Source: Sycon ciliatum (lineage: Eukaryota; Porifera; Calcarea; Leucosolenida; Sycettidae). From it: a stretch of DNA of 64,000 nt. Position 1 is the stretch's first letter; every line of letters begins with the position of its first letter. Positions 43,401 through 54,021 of the stretch are shown one piece after another. A program made the position numbers and the translations under genes. Below the pieces are notes generated by a model. The model ran no database searches and was not told the DNA's origin. It saw only the letters and a list, made by a program, of their open reading frames with translations. The stretch spans positions 18,152,287 through 18,216,286 of the forward strand of contig NC_088654.1 in the NCBI RefSeq assembly GCF_964019385.1. The letters are read 5' to 3'.

Positions 43401-44292
43401 GCCTGAACGACGGGTCGGAGCTAGCTATGGGTTCCGGCTGGGGCAGATCCAAGCCGGTCCGGACATCAGCTGAGCCCTGCACACGCAAGGTCGACATAGC
43501 GGTATTCACTTCAACAGCATCCCCGGACGTGTGCCCCCTGGTCTCCCGGGAAGCAGAGTGTAAGTCACTTGTGGCTGGTACCGAATTACCACGCACAGGT
43601 CCCCCAGGCAAGGACCCGGTGTCATACACGCCCGGCGAGCATACCGGAGCAAAAGTGTCGACAGCGGAATGCGGATCAACCGCTTCCTGTCCATCAGGTA
43701 AGTTGGTATCAGCTCCGGTTTTAAAGGGTTCAATTTGTTTGTCATTTCTAGTATTGTCCATTTCACCATTGTCAGCTACAGGTAAAGACCGTGCATCGAG
43801 GCTCCTATCCAGCCGGCCAGCAGAAGAGAGAATGAGATCACCCGACACTGGTTCATGTCCAGGTAGAACCGGCACTGGGCAAGCAGGAATACCCCGCCGC
43901 TGTGCCAAGCTGGAGTCAGCACCTCCCAAGGAACCATGAACCACTGTGGTACAGTCGCCTGGTACATTGGCATTGGAGTGCGCCGCCATCGGCACAAGAC
44001 CTCTATCATCAGCTCGAGGTGGATGCGGATTGCGACATTTCCCATCCATCATTGGCCTGCAGTTTGTACAGGGCTGCTTGAGGCCGCAGCATCTACAGTC
44101 TCTGCACAGGTCACCGTTTGCAGCGCAGCGACAGCACCCCACCTGTCCGCTGTGGCCCCTCGCTCGCTCCCGCTGGCGTACACGGCTGCGCAGCGCGTCT
44201 GCTTCACGTCTTGACGCTTCCTGCGCCCATACAGATTGGATATCGACATCGTCTTCCATCACGCGTGTACGGTCTGGACACCGCCGTGGCAC
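40409..44292 (-). mobile_element. Non-LTR retrotransposon, RLE type
   Basis: Consists of the intact ORF (40573-44292), a 3' UTR (40409-40572) and the adjoining poly-A tail. The 5' end could not be set and may lie a little beyond 44292. No LTRs or target-site duplications were identified. Confidence 0.8.
40573..44292 (-). CDS. Reverse transcriptase / restriction-like endonuclease polyprotein
   Basis: 1239 residues, uninterrupted. A Cys-rich cluster lies at about 53-86 (CCRCAANGDLCRDCRCCG...). The reverse-transcriptase core follows: AGPSGVD (about 519), GVRPIGIGEVARRI (580-593), motif A MADASNAFNRLN (644-655), motif B TTQGDPLAM (697-705), motif C WFADD (728-732), motif D GYYVNPKKS (757-765) and motif E RYLGAAIG. 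The C-terminal part has a CCHC knuckle (C1021, C1023, H1031, C1035), RHN (1044-1046) and a PD-(D/E)XK-like block (RLDVAANG..., LIDIRVF), as in R2-type elements that nick target DNA and prime reverse transcription there. All visible catalytic residues are present, so it may be active or recently active. Clade assignment beyond 'RLE-bearing' is inference. Confidence 0.88.
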   Translation of the reverse strand: MPRRCPDRTRVMEDDVDIQSVWAQEASRREADALRSRVRQRERARGHSGQVGCCRCAANGDLCRDCRCCGLKQPCTNCRPMMDGKCRNPHPPRADDRGLVPMAAHSNANVPGDCTTVVHGSLGGADSSLAQRRGIPACPVPVLPGHEPVSGDLILSSAGRLDRSLDARSLPVADNGEMDNTRNDKQIEPFKTGADTNLPDGQEAVDPHSAVDTFAPVCSPGVYDTGSLPGGPVRGNSVPATSDLHSASRETRGHTSGDAVEVNTAMSTLRVQGSADVRTGLDLPQPEPIASSDPSFRLGDLSAAETAGAIEAAYNKCVHFRPNAFSVPSGNIGRRFITTLTSFYSCFGDGGSYEMIALKIAAVYQMLMLQKPDCDNNKYGKILERRMDQWSKGDFAELQREADTIQTSLLSSKNKHKRDSVGPSVDPARRFADYVTAGKVGKALRGLTSGDDGGVHQLDDEVDGRTVRDILKDKHPPAEPMSEDAVIGGDPPAPPHPIYFSSLGRQSIKSAALGTQGAAGPSGVDAENWRHFCASFSDASQGLCDALASCARRLASTYVHPASLSAFTACRLIALDKQPGVRPIGIGEVARRIISKAILSVVGQAVQEAVGCIQLCAGQDCGIEAGIHAMQQAFELDDTEGILMADASNAFNRLNRQTCLRNVRHLCPSLATVLINTYRDPAHLYVDGESILSQEGTTQGDPLAMYMYALGIMPLIRLADEAGAVQSWFADDSSAAARLRRLRLWWDIMDKRGPAYGYYVNPKKSVLVVKERCYQEATELFRDTGVMITDEGSRYLGAAIGRDSFLQSYIKTKVDEWMGELKKLAVFAQTQPQAAYSAYVTGLRGRWAFLCRTMKVPEPMFQPLEDIVKSELIPALTCRAPPGDTLRRLMALPCRLGGLGLINPVSLCQQYDSSVRMTNPLSRRILSGDGSIGDSVVLIRSAKRDAKASSRRHQKLEFDAISGSASESLRHVIDVAKEKGSSSWLTCRPLKKYHFNLTKGEFWDGLCLRYGWTPARVPSHCSCGQEATVAHSLSCPYGGFPSIRHNGIRDVTARLLDEVCTSVSIEPLLQPLTGERLRYRTANVEDRARLDVAANGLWGSRFERTLIDIRVFNPHSRSNRSAPHTIVYQRHEKEKRRHYEERVRQVEQASFVPAVMSASGGMGPASTALYKRIAHLLAEKRGEHYSHVMAFVRCRISFSLLKSCIMCIRGCRRLNFGLKFAPSCGAHAALAVAEARLPT

Positions 44293-45162
44293 CTGTGACC
44301 ATTACACGGTACGGGCTGAATCCGAATGCAGAGTCACAACTCCATGGTGCTTCGAGAGGGAAAGTGATTCCGTAAAAAGAAATATCGAGGAAAACAACGA
44401 GATTCCAAGACCTCCAGCAAGTCCTTCAGGCTATGGGAGAGTAAACTCCCCGAACAACTCCGTTCGTAGGCGCAGTATGCCCTAGTGCACTGGAAAAGTC
44501 GAAAACTCGAAGAAATTCCTCCAAGAAATTCCTCCAATATCAGAGCCCAGAAACGCTCAACCGCCAATTTTGTCCCTGCTGAAACAGCCCGTGGTGGAAC
44601 TAAACTAAACCATAAAAAGGCGGCTACACAATCATGGTCTAGGATTATGTACAATGACTATGTACATGATTCATTGATGATTATGTCATGATGAGTTCTC
44701 ACCTAAAATTTGTAGACTGTGAGAACTCATGACAATCAGGACTGTACTTGTGTACATGACATTTATTCTGGATAAATAATAGGAAACCGAACAAGTCCTG
44801 GACTAGGTAAAACATAATCGGATTGTATGAGAATGAATGACTCGAATAAGGCCGCGTGATGCGCCACGCAGTCTTGAGATGACCCGTGTCCCCTCGGCTT
44901 CCTCAGTGAGATCCTAGATGATCCTACACTGAGCCTTTTGGAGAGTGGATGTGACTGAGCCAGAGCTGGTTTCCTGTTGAGCAAGATTTCCTTGCTCACG
45001 CCCTACACGGCTACTTCCCCTTGTCCCTTGCCGACTGGCCGAAACGAGAGAGCTTGGAAGCTCAGGGCCCTACGCTATGCTTTTTTGCCTTGATGACCTA
45101 GGCAAAAAACGCATAGGGATGTTATAAATTTTTCAATTCTTCTACTTTTTTTAAGGCACTAC
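44293..45162. other. non-coding spacer with two small hairpins
   Basis: No gene is supported. Hairpins occur at 44692-44731 (GATGAGTTCTCAC / GTGAGAACTCATG) and 45075-45116 (CTATGCTTTTTTGCCT / AGGCAAAAAACGCATAG). Confidence 0.5.
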
Positions 45163-45863
45163 GGGAGGTTCTGCTCTACGTTATGGGAACGCGACGCAAA
45201 GAATCACGCGAACTCTCTTCGCGTTCCCGTAACGTAAAGAAATCCTGTTCTGCTCTACGTTTCACGTAGAGAAGTCACGTGGAATGTGTACTGGGAATTC
45301 CCCCTTCCATATTTGGCAGTTTTCTGCCTGCACTCGAATGATACCCAGCAGATCCGCACGCATTTTCTCTGCGTGTGCCACAACGTGGTAGAGAACCTCA
45401 TCTCCGCGTAGAAATCTGGAGCCAAAACACGCGAAGCCGTAGACTCTATCTAACCCAGACACCTGCTCTCTACGTGATTTCTCTACGTTTCACGTATAGC
45501 AAAACCTCCACACTAGGGAGGTTCTGCTATACGTGAAACGTAGAGAAATCACGTAGAGAGCAGGTGTCTGGGTTAGAGTCTACGGCTTCGCGTGTTTTGG
45601 CTCCAGATTTCTACGCGGAGATGGGGTTCTCTACGTTGTGGCACACGCAGAGAAAATGCGTACGGATTTGCTGGGTATCGATCAACTGCATGCAGAAAAT
45701 TGCCAAATATGGAAGGGGAAATTCCCAGTACACATTCCACGTGACTTCTCTACGTGAAACGTAGAGCAGAACAGGATTTCTTTACAATGTACGTTACGGG
45801 AACGCGAAGAAAGTTCGCGTGATTCTTTGCGTCGCGTTCCCAAAACGTAGAGCAGAACCTCCC
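45163..45863. mobile_element. Foldback element, about 348-bp arms
   Basis: Arms 45163-45509 and 45515-45863 are near-perfect reverse complements with only about 5 bp between, starting GGGAGGTTCTGCTCTACGTT and ending in its complement. TAC/CTAC at both borders may be a target duplication. Internal TACGTGAAACGTA motifs recur. A transcript would form a very long hairpin. No coding function is seen. Confidence 0.9.
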
Positions 45864-46542
45864 TACTACCTGGGATTCGAACCCGCACTATCGCCCTACA
45901 TGCATTCCCCCATACACTTCGCATTCATACTCATTCTTCCAAGTACAGTAACACAGTTAGTTGCTTCACGTTATGATCTTGCGCATGCGTTTGAAAGCCC
46001 TATTTTGTTGAATATTGCGGCCAGCTGTGTTTGATTGTACGGTACGGTACGGGACATATACGGGATAGCGCCAGGCGTGACACAAACAAACACCAAATTA
46101 ATTAAAGCTGTGTGGACACTGGCTAGCGCCAGACGTTACTGAAGTAACGTCTTCTGCATAGCTACGGGAATTAAAACAAAATAAAGTAAAGAGAACGGAC
46201 CTATTATTTAAGTATATTAAAAGGGGCCGTCCGTAAATATCGATATTTTTCTCAAGACGATGTATTTTGTTCGTGTCTCCCCGGACCCCCTCCCTCCCCC
46301 CTCAAAACGAACATACACACGTTCATGCAGAGAATCGATTTCTTTTAAAAGGACGAGACGAACAGGGACCAAACCCCCTCTAGCTCTCCCCCCAAACGAA
46401 CGAACATCTTCTCTAAAAAAAATGTTGGTATTTGTGGACGACAACTACTTGAAGTTACTAGTTATGACTAACAGTCCACCAAGGTAACGAGATCTTGTAC
46501 TTATACAGTCAGATAGTGCGACAACAAGGCACACAACTGACC

Positions 46543-46769
46543 GAGGGATATTGAGACATTCGACGACCTGAAACCTAGTTCCTACGCGAGGGGTATTGAG
46601 ACATTCGACGACCTGAAACCTAGTTCCTACGCGAGGGGTATTGAGACATTCGACGACCTGAAACCTAGTTCCTACGCGAGGGGTATTGAGACATTCGACG
46701 ACCTGAAACCTAGTTCCTACGCGAGGGGTATTGAGACATTCGACGACCTGAAACCTAGTTCCTACACAG
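46543..46769. repeat. 45-bp tandem repeat, 5 units
   Basis: The unit GGGGTATTGAGACATTCGAC... is repeated about five times with near identity. Its length is a multiple of three, which keeps a minus-strand frame open; that frame is not considered a gene. Confidence 0.95.
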
Positions 46770-46952
46770 ATTTCTACGAAGCGCAAACCAACAACCTTCC
46801 AACTTGGAAGGCTCGGGTGCGGAAAGTTCCAATGAGGGGAAGGGATGCGCCACGAAGATGTGCACAAGCTATGTCCCTCAGCACTGCTATTGTCGAACGT
46901 TACAGGATTACCTAAAGGCTGGCGCCTATCGGGATCGGGGGGATATCCTACC

Positions 46953-47318
46953 TTGTCTGTCCCCGGGGAAAATTAGGATTCCGCGGCGGCGTTTTTTCCC
47001 CGCGCTTTCCGCGATTTTCCCGCGTTTTTTGAACTTTTCTGTTGCACTACACGTACACAAAGTGCACTGTTCGGTCAGCAACGTCTCATCCGGTGGCGGC
47101 TTTGTACTCAAATATGACGAGCGCTTACACCAGAGACTTGTAACTGATTGATTTCACTACATACTCACTGAAAATTGCCTCATATCAACTGCAAACTTGC
47201 CGCCGCGAGATGATATCAATAATATTCACCGCATATTTACCGCAAATTCACCGCAAATTATGCCATATTATGCCGCGTTTTTTTGCGATTTTTTCCGCAT
47301 TTTCCCCGGGGACAGACT
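46953..47318. mobile_element. MITE with TIR TCTGTCCCCGGGGAAAAT
   Basis: 18-bp inverted termini at 46955-46972 and 47299-47316 enclose about 365 bp with CCGC/GCGG- and TTTT-rich subterminal stretches. Non-coding. Confidence 0.75.
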
Positions 47319-47475
47319 TGTGTATATACAATGAAAATTGGAGTTGGGAAAAGAGAAAGTGTGCAAAAGGAGTTCGGAAAAAGCCAGATGCTGTACAAAG
47401 ATACACGGTGAAAGAACAAGCAGTGTAAATCAATGATTGCACATCAAAAATGATGAATTTACACCGTGTGCTTTT

Positions 47476-47552
47476 AATGGAGACTGAGCACTTTATTTTT
47501 TGAATGCCGCCCCAAGGTGTTCTATTATTGGAGACGTGCTATTACGGTATTA
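47476..47552 (-). mobile_element. Partial copy of the CCGTATTATC MITE
   Basis: Matches the reverse complement of about 33955-34040 (GAATGCCGCCCCAAGGTGTT and the surrounding bases). One end only, truncated. Confidence 0.7.
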
Positions 47553-47599
47553 ATTTTCTTCGGACTCCACAGATTTCCTGGACCAAAGGGAGACTTACC

Positions 47600-47705
47600 C
47601 ACTCACCCCCACCGTTAGGCGCTGCATCTGCCGCTAGGGTTTAACAGCGGCCGTTGTGAGTTCCCTTCGGGAACGGACACGATAAAAAAAGAAAAGAAAA
47701 AAAGT
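47600..47705 (+). mobile_element. SINE-like element with A-rich tail
   Basis: Shares GTTCCCTTCGGGAAC and flanking bases with the insertion at 35341-35414 and ends in an A-rich tract (AAAAAAAGAAAAGAAAAAAAG). Confidence 0.55.
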
Positions 47706-47838
47706 TTTTTTCCAGAACATAGCTAGCTGCAGATCAGGGAGTTGCAAAAATTAATACCGGTATGGGTGCATATGCATGTAGCGCAGAACACCAAAATACC
47801 GGGAGTGCAACACACACTTCACCCCAGCCAGTTCTGTA

Positions 47839-47915
47839 TACCCCCCCCCCCCCACACACACACACATACACACATTCCTGGTTCTCCCCTCCCCCCCCCC
47901 CCCCCTCCCCCTTTT
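47839..47915. repeat. poly-C and (CA)n tracts
   Basis: C-runs flank short CACACA tracts. Confidence 0.9.
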
Positions 47916-48065
47916 CCCCTTCGAAGATATGCTCCACAACAGTGAGTGACCAACACAACGCAGGATTGATTAAAAAACACACCACACAAAATCTTATTAA
48001 TAAAACACCATAAAAAAATAAATCAAGTGTCGTGAGACTAAAACCAAAGTCAAGAAAAGAGTAGG

Positions 48066-48067
<2 letters not shown>

Positions 48068-48111
<44 letters not shown>
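48068..48111. repeat. (GA)n microsatellite
   Basis: About 20 AG/GA units. Confidence 0.95.
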
Positions 48112-48113
<2 letters not shown>

Positions 48114-48675
48114 AAGATAACTGTAGTAGAGAATGAAGAAAAAGCAGAAATTAGACCTATGATCAAAAGAACCAGAACAGACGCGAGGCAAATCAGTGGA
48201 CAGAGAAGAAGAGAATCGAGAATGAGAGAGATACCTTTGGCCCCAGACAAAAAGAAAGTAGTTTTTGTTGTGTGATGTGCAGTGAAAAGTCACGTCGTGG
48301 AAGGGAGGGGAGGTGTGTCGGCTATGGCTCACACGAACAACAGATTTTGCAACGAAAGTGAGTATTACGCTAGGATAATGAAAACCAGGGAATTGGTATT
48401 TTACAACTCCGTGATGAAAGCCATGCGCAGCAGCGGTATAAAGATTACTTTAAAAAAAATGATGTCAGATCTGAATTGTTGATGTCGCCACTCGCCGCCG
48501 CCGCCGCAGCAGCAGCATGCATGCAACATAAACACACGCACATACGGCAACGGTCCAGGGTGTACAGAGTGGCCAAACATACTGATGATCTACATGAATG
48601 CCCGGAATTGCGAGTATTCCAGGCATCAATTTCCCTTACGGTGCACAGGCATAAGTAGATGCGGAGAGATTCGAT

Positions 48676-49146
48676 CGACAACTCCACGACATCGGTAACG
48701 AAACAAGTCCATCGGCAACTCGACATCGGTAACGAAACAAGTCCATCGACAACTTGACATCGGCAACAAGACAGTCCATCAATAACTCGACATCGGTAAC
48801 GAAACAAGTCCATCGACAACTCGACATCGGTAACGAAACAAGTCCATCGGCAACTCGACATCGGTAACGAAACAAGTCCATCGGCAACTCGACATCGGTA
48901 ACGAAACAAGTCCATCGACAACTTGACATCGGCAACAAGACAGTCCATCAATAACTCGACATCGGTAACGAAACAAGTCCATCGACAACTCGACATCGGT
49001 AACGAAACAAGTCCATCGGCAACTCGACATCGGTAACGAAACAAGTCCATCGGCAACTCGACATCGGTAACGAAACAAGTCCATCGACAACTCGACATCG
49101 GCCATAAGACAGCCCATCGATAACTCGACATCGGCAACAAGACATT
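48676..49146. repeat. 34-bp minisatellite, about 14 units
   Basis: The unit CGACATCGGTAACGAAACAA + GTCCATCGGCAACT is repeated with minor variants (CAATAACT, GGCAACAAGACA). Because 34 is not a multiple of 3 and the unit lacks minus-strand stops in all frames, a 298-codon false ORF arises. It is unrelated in sequence to the satellite MITE despite the equal period. Confidence 0.95.
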
Positions 49147-49965
49147 CCTAAAGACGAAGACAAGACGGATTGCATGCACGAGCATGTCACGCGCACGCAT
49201 GCCGCTGTGCTGCGTTTCCTGTGTGCACGCTGACCGACACTGGCTCGGAGCTGATGACACACGGCGAGACATAACGTGTTCTGTCGGGCAACACAGCTGC
49301 TCCACACCAGAGCGTGTGTGCACACGCGTACACACACACACACACTCACTCTTGAGAATTTACCGGGCCGTTGAAGCACCACCACTGATGCTGTGTACAC
49401 TGCAGCAGGCTATATCGAAACACAACGCAATTCGCAACGGTTCAGTAGGTGCGGGCCAGCTATTGATCACGACGAGCTTTCATGTTTCTCTGATAATAAG
49501 TTCCATTTCAAGTTCTGATGATATTGTGCGCACGTCACCTGGAATCAGCTATGCACAAAATTACTATACGAGGCTTGCACGCATTCAAGCCAGCCAAAGT
49601 AGATGATGAAGACGGTTGCCGACGCTGAATACACGCTAGAAGACACAGTTGTTGTTGTTGTTGCCGGGGCTCATACGATGTAGATGGCGTTGCTAAACCG
49701 CAGCAACGGCGATGAACTAGACAGGGAAGCGGCAGCAGCAGCAGCAGGGGAGATAGCACTAAGCAGTGGTCGAAGAAAGCACCAGCGCACAGCGGCGTGC
49801 ACTTCCAGACTTACGAGCGTCTCAGAGCACGCTCACAAGCGCGCGCTCACTAACTATACACATGCCGTGACGAGGTATGTACACATCTGCTCAAGAGACA
49901 GAGGGGGACGACGGGACGAGAGAAGGTAAAATAACTGGACGCCGACGTCCTGCACGGCGCAATGC

Positions 49966-52088
49966 TCACTTGACGAATGCCTCCGGTGGAATCTGCTTCT
50001 GCGACTGCACAGCACACAAAGCAAGCACACGAAAACCAAACCAAATTATGTTCATGTGCTTGGTTAAGAACTGTAATACAGTAAAACCTGTAACTAAAGA
50101 CCACCGTGACTAGCGACCAGCCTGCTACTAAAGACCACCGTGACTAGTGACCAGCCTGCTACTAAAGACCACCGTGACTAGCGACCAGCCTGCTACTAAA
50201 GACCACCGTGACTAGCGACCAGCCTGCTACTAAAGACCAACGTGACTAGCGACCAGCCTGCTACTAAAGACCAACGTGACTAGCGACCAGCCTGCTACTA
50301 AAGACCACCGTGACTAGCGACCAGCCTGCTACTAAAGACCACCGTGACTAGCGACCAGCCTGCTACTAAAGACCACCGTGACTAGCGACCAGCCTGCTAC
50401 TAAAGACCACCGTGACTAGCGACCAGCCTGCTACTAAAGACCACCGTGACTAGCGACCAGCCTGGTACTAAAGACCACCGTGGCTACGAACCAGCCTGGT
50501 ACTAAAGACCACCGTGACTAGCGACCAGCCTGCTACTAAAGACCACCGTGACTAACGACAAGCCAGCTAATAAAGACCACCGTGACTAGCGACCAGCCTG
50601 GTACTAAAGACCACCGTGGCTACGAACCAGCCTGGTACTAAAGACCACCGTGACTAGCGACCAGCCTGCTACTAAAGACCACCGTGACTAGCGACCAGCC
50701 AGCTACTAAAGACCACCGTGACTAGCGACCAGCCTGGTACTAAAGACCACCGTGTCTAGCGACCAGCCTGCTACTAAAGACCACCGTGACTAGCGACCAG
50801 CCTGCTACTAAAGACCACCGTGACTAGCGATCAGCCTGCTACTAAAGACCACCGTGACTAGCGACCAGCCTGGTACTAAAGACCACCGTGACTAGCGACC
50901 AGCCTGCTACTAAAGACCACCGTGACTAGCGACCAGCCTGCTACTAAAGACCACCGTGACTAGCGACCAGCCTGATACTAAAGACCACCGTGACTAGCGA
51001 CCAGCCTGCTACTAAAGACCACCGTGACTAGCGACCAGCCTGGTACTAAAGACCACCGTGACTAGCGACCAGCCTGCTACTAAAGACCACCGTGACTAGC
51101 GACAAGCCTGGTACTAAAGACCACCGTGACTAGCGACCAGCCTGGTACTAAAGACCGCTTCGCCAGGCACGGACGGTCTCACATTCATATTAGGTGGTTA
51201 TGCTGTGCAAACCTCTAAGGACCACCTGCCACTAAAGACCACTTACTCTGGCCCCAACGGGTGGTCGTTGGTCACAGGTTTTACTGTAGTTGATATGGAC
51301 CTACAAGATTGTACATAGGCATGTGTGCAATGGACTCAAAGCCACCGCAACCACAGTACAGCTGACCAACATAAGGCAACAGGCCAACGCATTGCTGCAT
51401 ATGCTCATAGCACGGCACACGGCAGTGTGTTGCAAATTCAATATGATAACACCTGCAGCGTTTTCTACACATTTATAACACTCATGCATGAACACACGCA
51501 CGTACACGCACGCACGCACACACACATGCACGCACACACAATCCCGAGTTGCCTCACTTACTTGTAGCCGCGTGAACATTTGCCCAGCGACTTCATAATT
51601 CCAGCTATTCTCCGCTAAACACCTGTACACAGAGCGGGGCGAAAAATCAAAGTTCATAACCAAGAACCAAACAGGCTTCTCCACAACCATTCGCATGTCA
51701 CTACCTGCCTGTTGGCAGCAAGAGAACAATGTCAGGGGAATGTCTTGCAGACGAACATGGAAAACAAAGACAATCAGTACAATGGCAAGGTTGAACGAAA
51801 AGAAGCACATTCAACGCATAGCTTTGTGCGACTAAAGGGATTTGGTGTCACGCACAACACCGCAAGAAGTACAGCAGTTGCCTAAGTACTGGAAGAAGTC
51901 AACACTGAGAGGTTAGGACTCACTTTTCAGACCATTCGCGGTTCATGCCAGACTGCGTGGAGAACTGCTCAATCATTCCCTGACGTTGTTGCTGCACAAT
52001 AGAACAAGATGATGAGAAGACAAAGTGAGCATACAAGACTATATAATCATACAACAGAAAATGGAGAGAGTGGGAGGGGAGGGAGAGG

Positions 52089-52142
<54 letters not shown>

Positions 52143-52155
52143 GAGAGAGAGAGAG

Positions 52156-52208
<53 letters not shown>

Positions 52209-53128
52209 GGGGGGGGAGGGAGAGACAGAGAGATAGAGAGAGAGAGACAGCAAGACAGACAGAGAGACAGATAGAGAGAGCAAGTCAAAACAGAGAGAAA
52301 TGACCTGCCCAGGAAGAAGCTATGCTATAACCGGGATTACCGGCTACAAGCACGAGAAGATTACCTGCTCTGGAGACAGTGCCAACGGACTGGTAATGGA
52401 CGCCTGTGCTGGTGCTACTACAGCAGCTGGCACTGCAGCAATGACACTGGCTGCGGCCACACCGGCCTGCGAAGGTTCTTGCACCGGAGGAGCTGTAGGG
52501 TTCTGCGCATGGCAAGAATCAACAAGGAGAAGGACTAATAAGTATCTCAATTATAGGAGTCGATGTATTGCGACTTCAACTGACGGCAGCTTTGGTCAGC
52601 CAGGAGTCAAATAGAACGATGGTTAAAAAATATAGTTTTCTTCAGACTTTTCCCGTTTGAACTTTCCTTCAAACTAAAAAGAAAGAAATACCAATAAAAA
52701 GCACAGATAGAAGAACGAGCAGTTGTTTTTCGTAACTCTGAGTTTCACGAACTGAATCGACCATCAGACGAAAATAGTTTCCGCTCTTTCCTTTCGACAA
52801 ATTGAGCCCTCTACGGACGGTGGATGAGCTTCACAATCATGGTAAAAAAAAGCACAGTTCGCATCAGTATGAATGAGATAGACATGTGTGCATCTGTATG
52901 AATACGCTATCAAGAGTAATGTTAGATTGCAGTTGAACATGACTAAAAAGTAGTACTGATTGAGGACAGGGCAAGAAACCTCACCTGTAGCTGAGCCGGG
53001 GACGGGTTGCGCAGTTGCAGTTCATCATTTGCTATCCGTATACTGCAACGACAGAGCAGACAAACACACGCACGCACACACACACATGTGCAAGCACGTA
53101 TGCACACAGACACGCACGAACAGACACG

Positions 53129-53167
<39 letters not shown>

Positions 53168-53185
53168 CGTACACACGCACGCACA

Positions 53186-53244
<59 letters not shown>

Positions 53245-53990
53245 GCACAGCGCACACACAGACAAGCAATGACCTCAGTCGCCTGACCTCTTGCATGGCT
53301 GGCAAGATGATATCATTACAGTTCAACACAAGCCAGGACCTTCGCTGCCATACTCAATTTGTTCATGCATGGAGCTGTCAGTGGAGAGGAAGCAATGTTA
53401 CTGAAGTGCAAGACTTCAAGTTCAAGTTATGATCAAATGCTGTCCCGCTAACTGGAGCTTAATGGACAATTGGTGGCACTACACAACCAGAAGTAGAGGG
53501 AGCAAGGCCAGAGCTCATCAAATTACCACAGCTCCAAAACCATTGCTACTGCAGCCATGGTCAAAGAAATCGGACCCACGAGTAAAACGTAGCGCAGCGT
53601 TTCCATTTCAATTACATCATGCACGTTCCAAAAAAAACCGACCTGAGGGCCGCAGGAGCCTTAGGGCTGCTTTCCGCATGTGGCTAGGATTTCTCTGGCC
53701 ACGACTGTACTGTACTTCAGAAGTAGATATACTCCGCTCGAGCCATGCACAACAGCATGCTAACTTCTGGCTTCGGACACAGTGAGGATATTTGTTTGAG
53801 CAGCGTTACAACTAATGTCAGCGAGGTATTCATTTGAGTACTAGTAGACACAAACACATGGAATTTACCTGTCACCGCCAGGACCGGCAATGAGAATGAA
53901 TGTCCGTGTGAACGCACGCATCACCGCCTGTTGAGTGAGCGCTGCAGGATACGGAACAGACGGACAGGTGCGTAGGCAGACAGACAGATG

Positions 53991-54021
<31 letters not shown>

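Noticed and set aside
45262..45924. Short ORFs in the 45-46 kb region
   Set aside because: They lie in the foldback arms and appear in mirrored pairs, with no coding signature.
46445..46867. 140-codon minus-strand ORF with 15-residue repeats
   Set aside because: Open only because the 45-bp tandem repeat is a multiple of three.
48445..49341. 298-codon minus-strand ORF
   Set aside because: Mostly the 34-bp minisatellite, which is free of stops in every minus frame. No start context or domain.
51301..51810. 169-codon minus-strand ORF taken as one protein
   Set aside because: Only the central 61 nt (51562-51622) is an NXF1 exon with proper splice sites. The rest is intron read-through and CA repeat.
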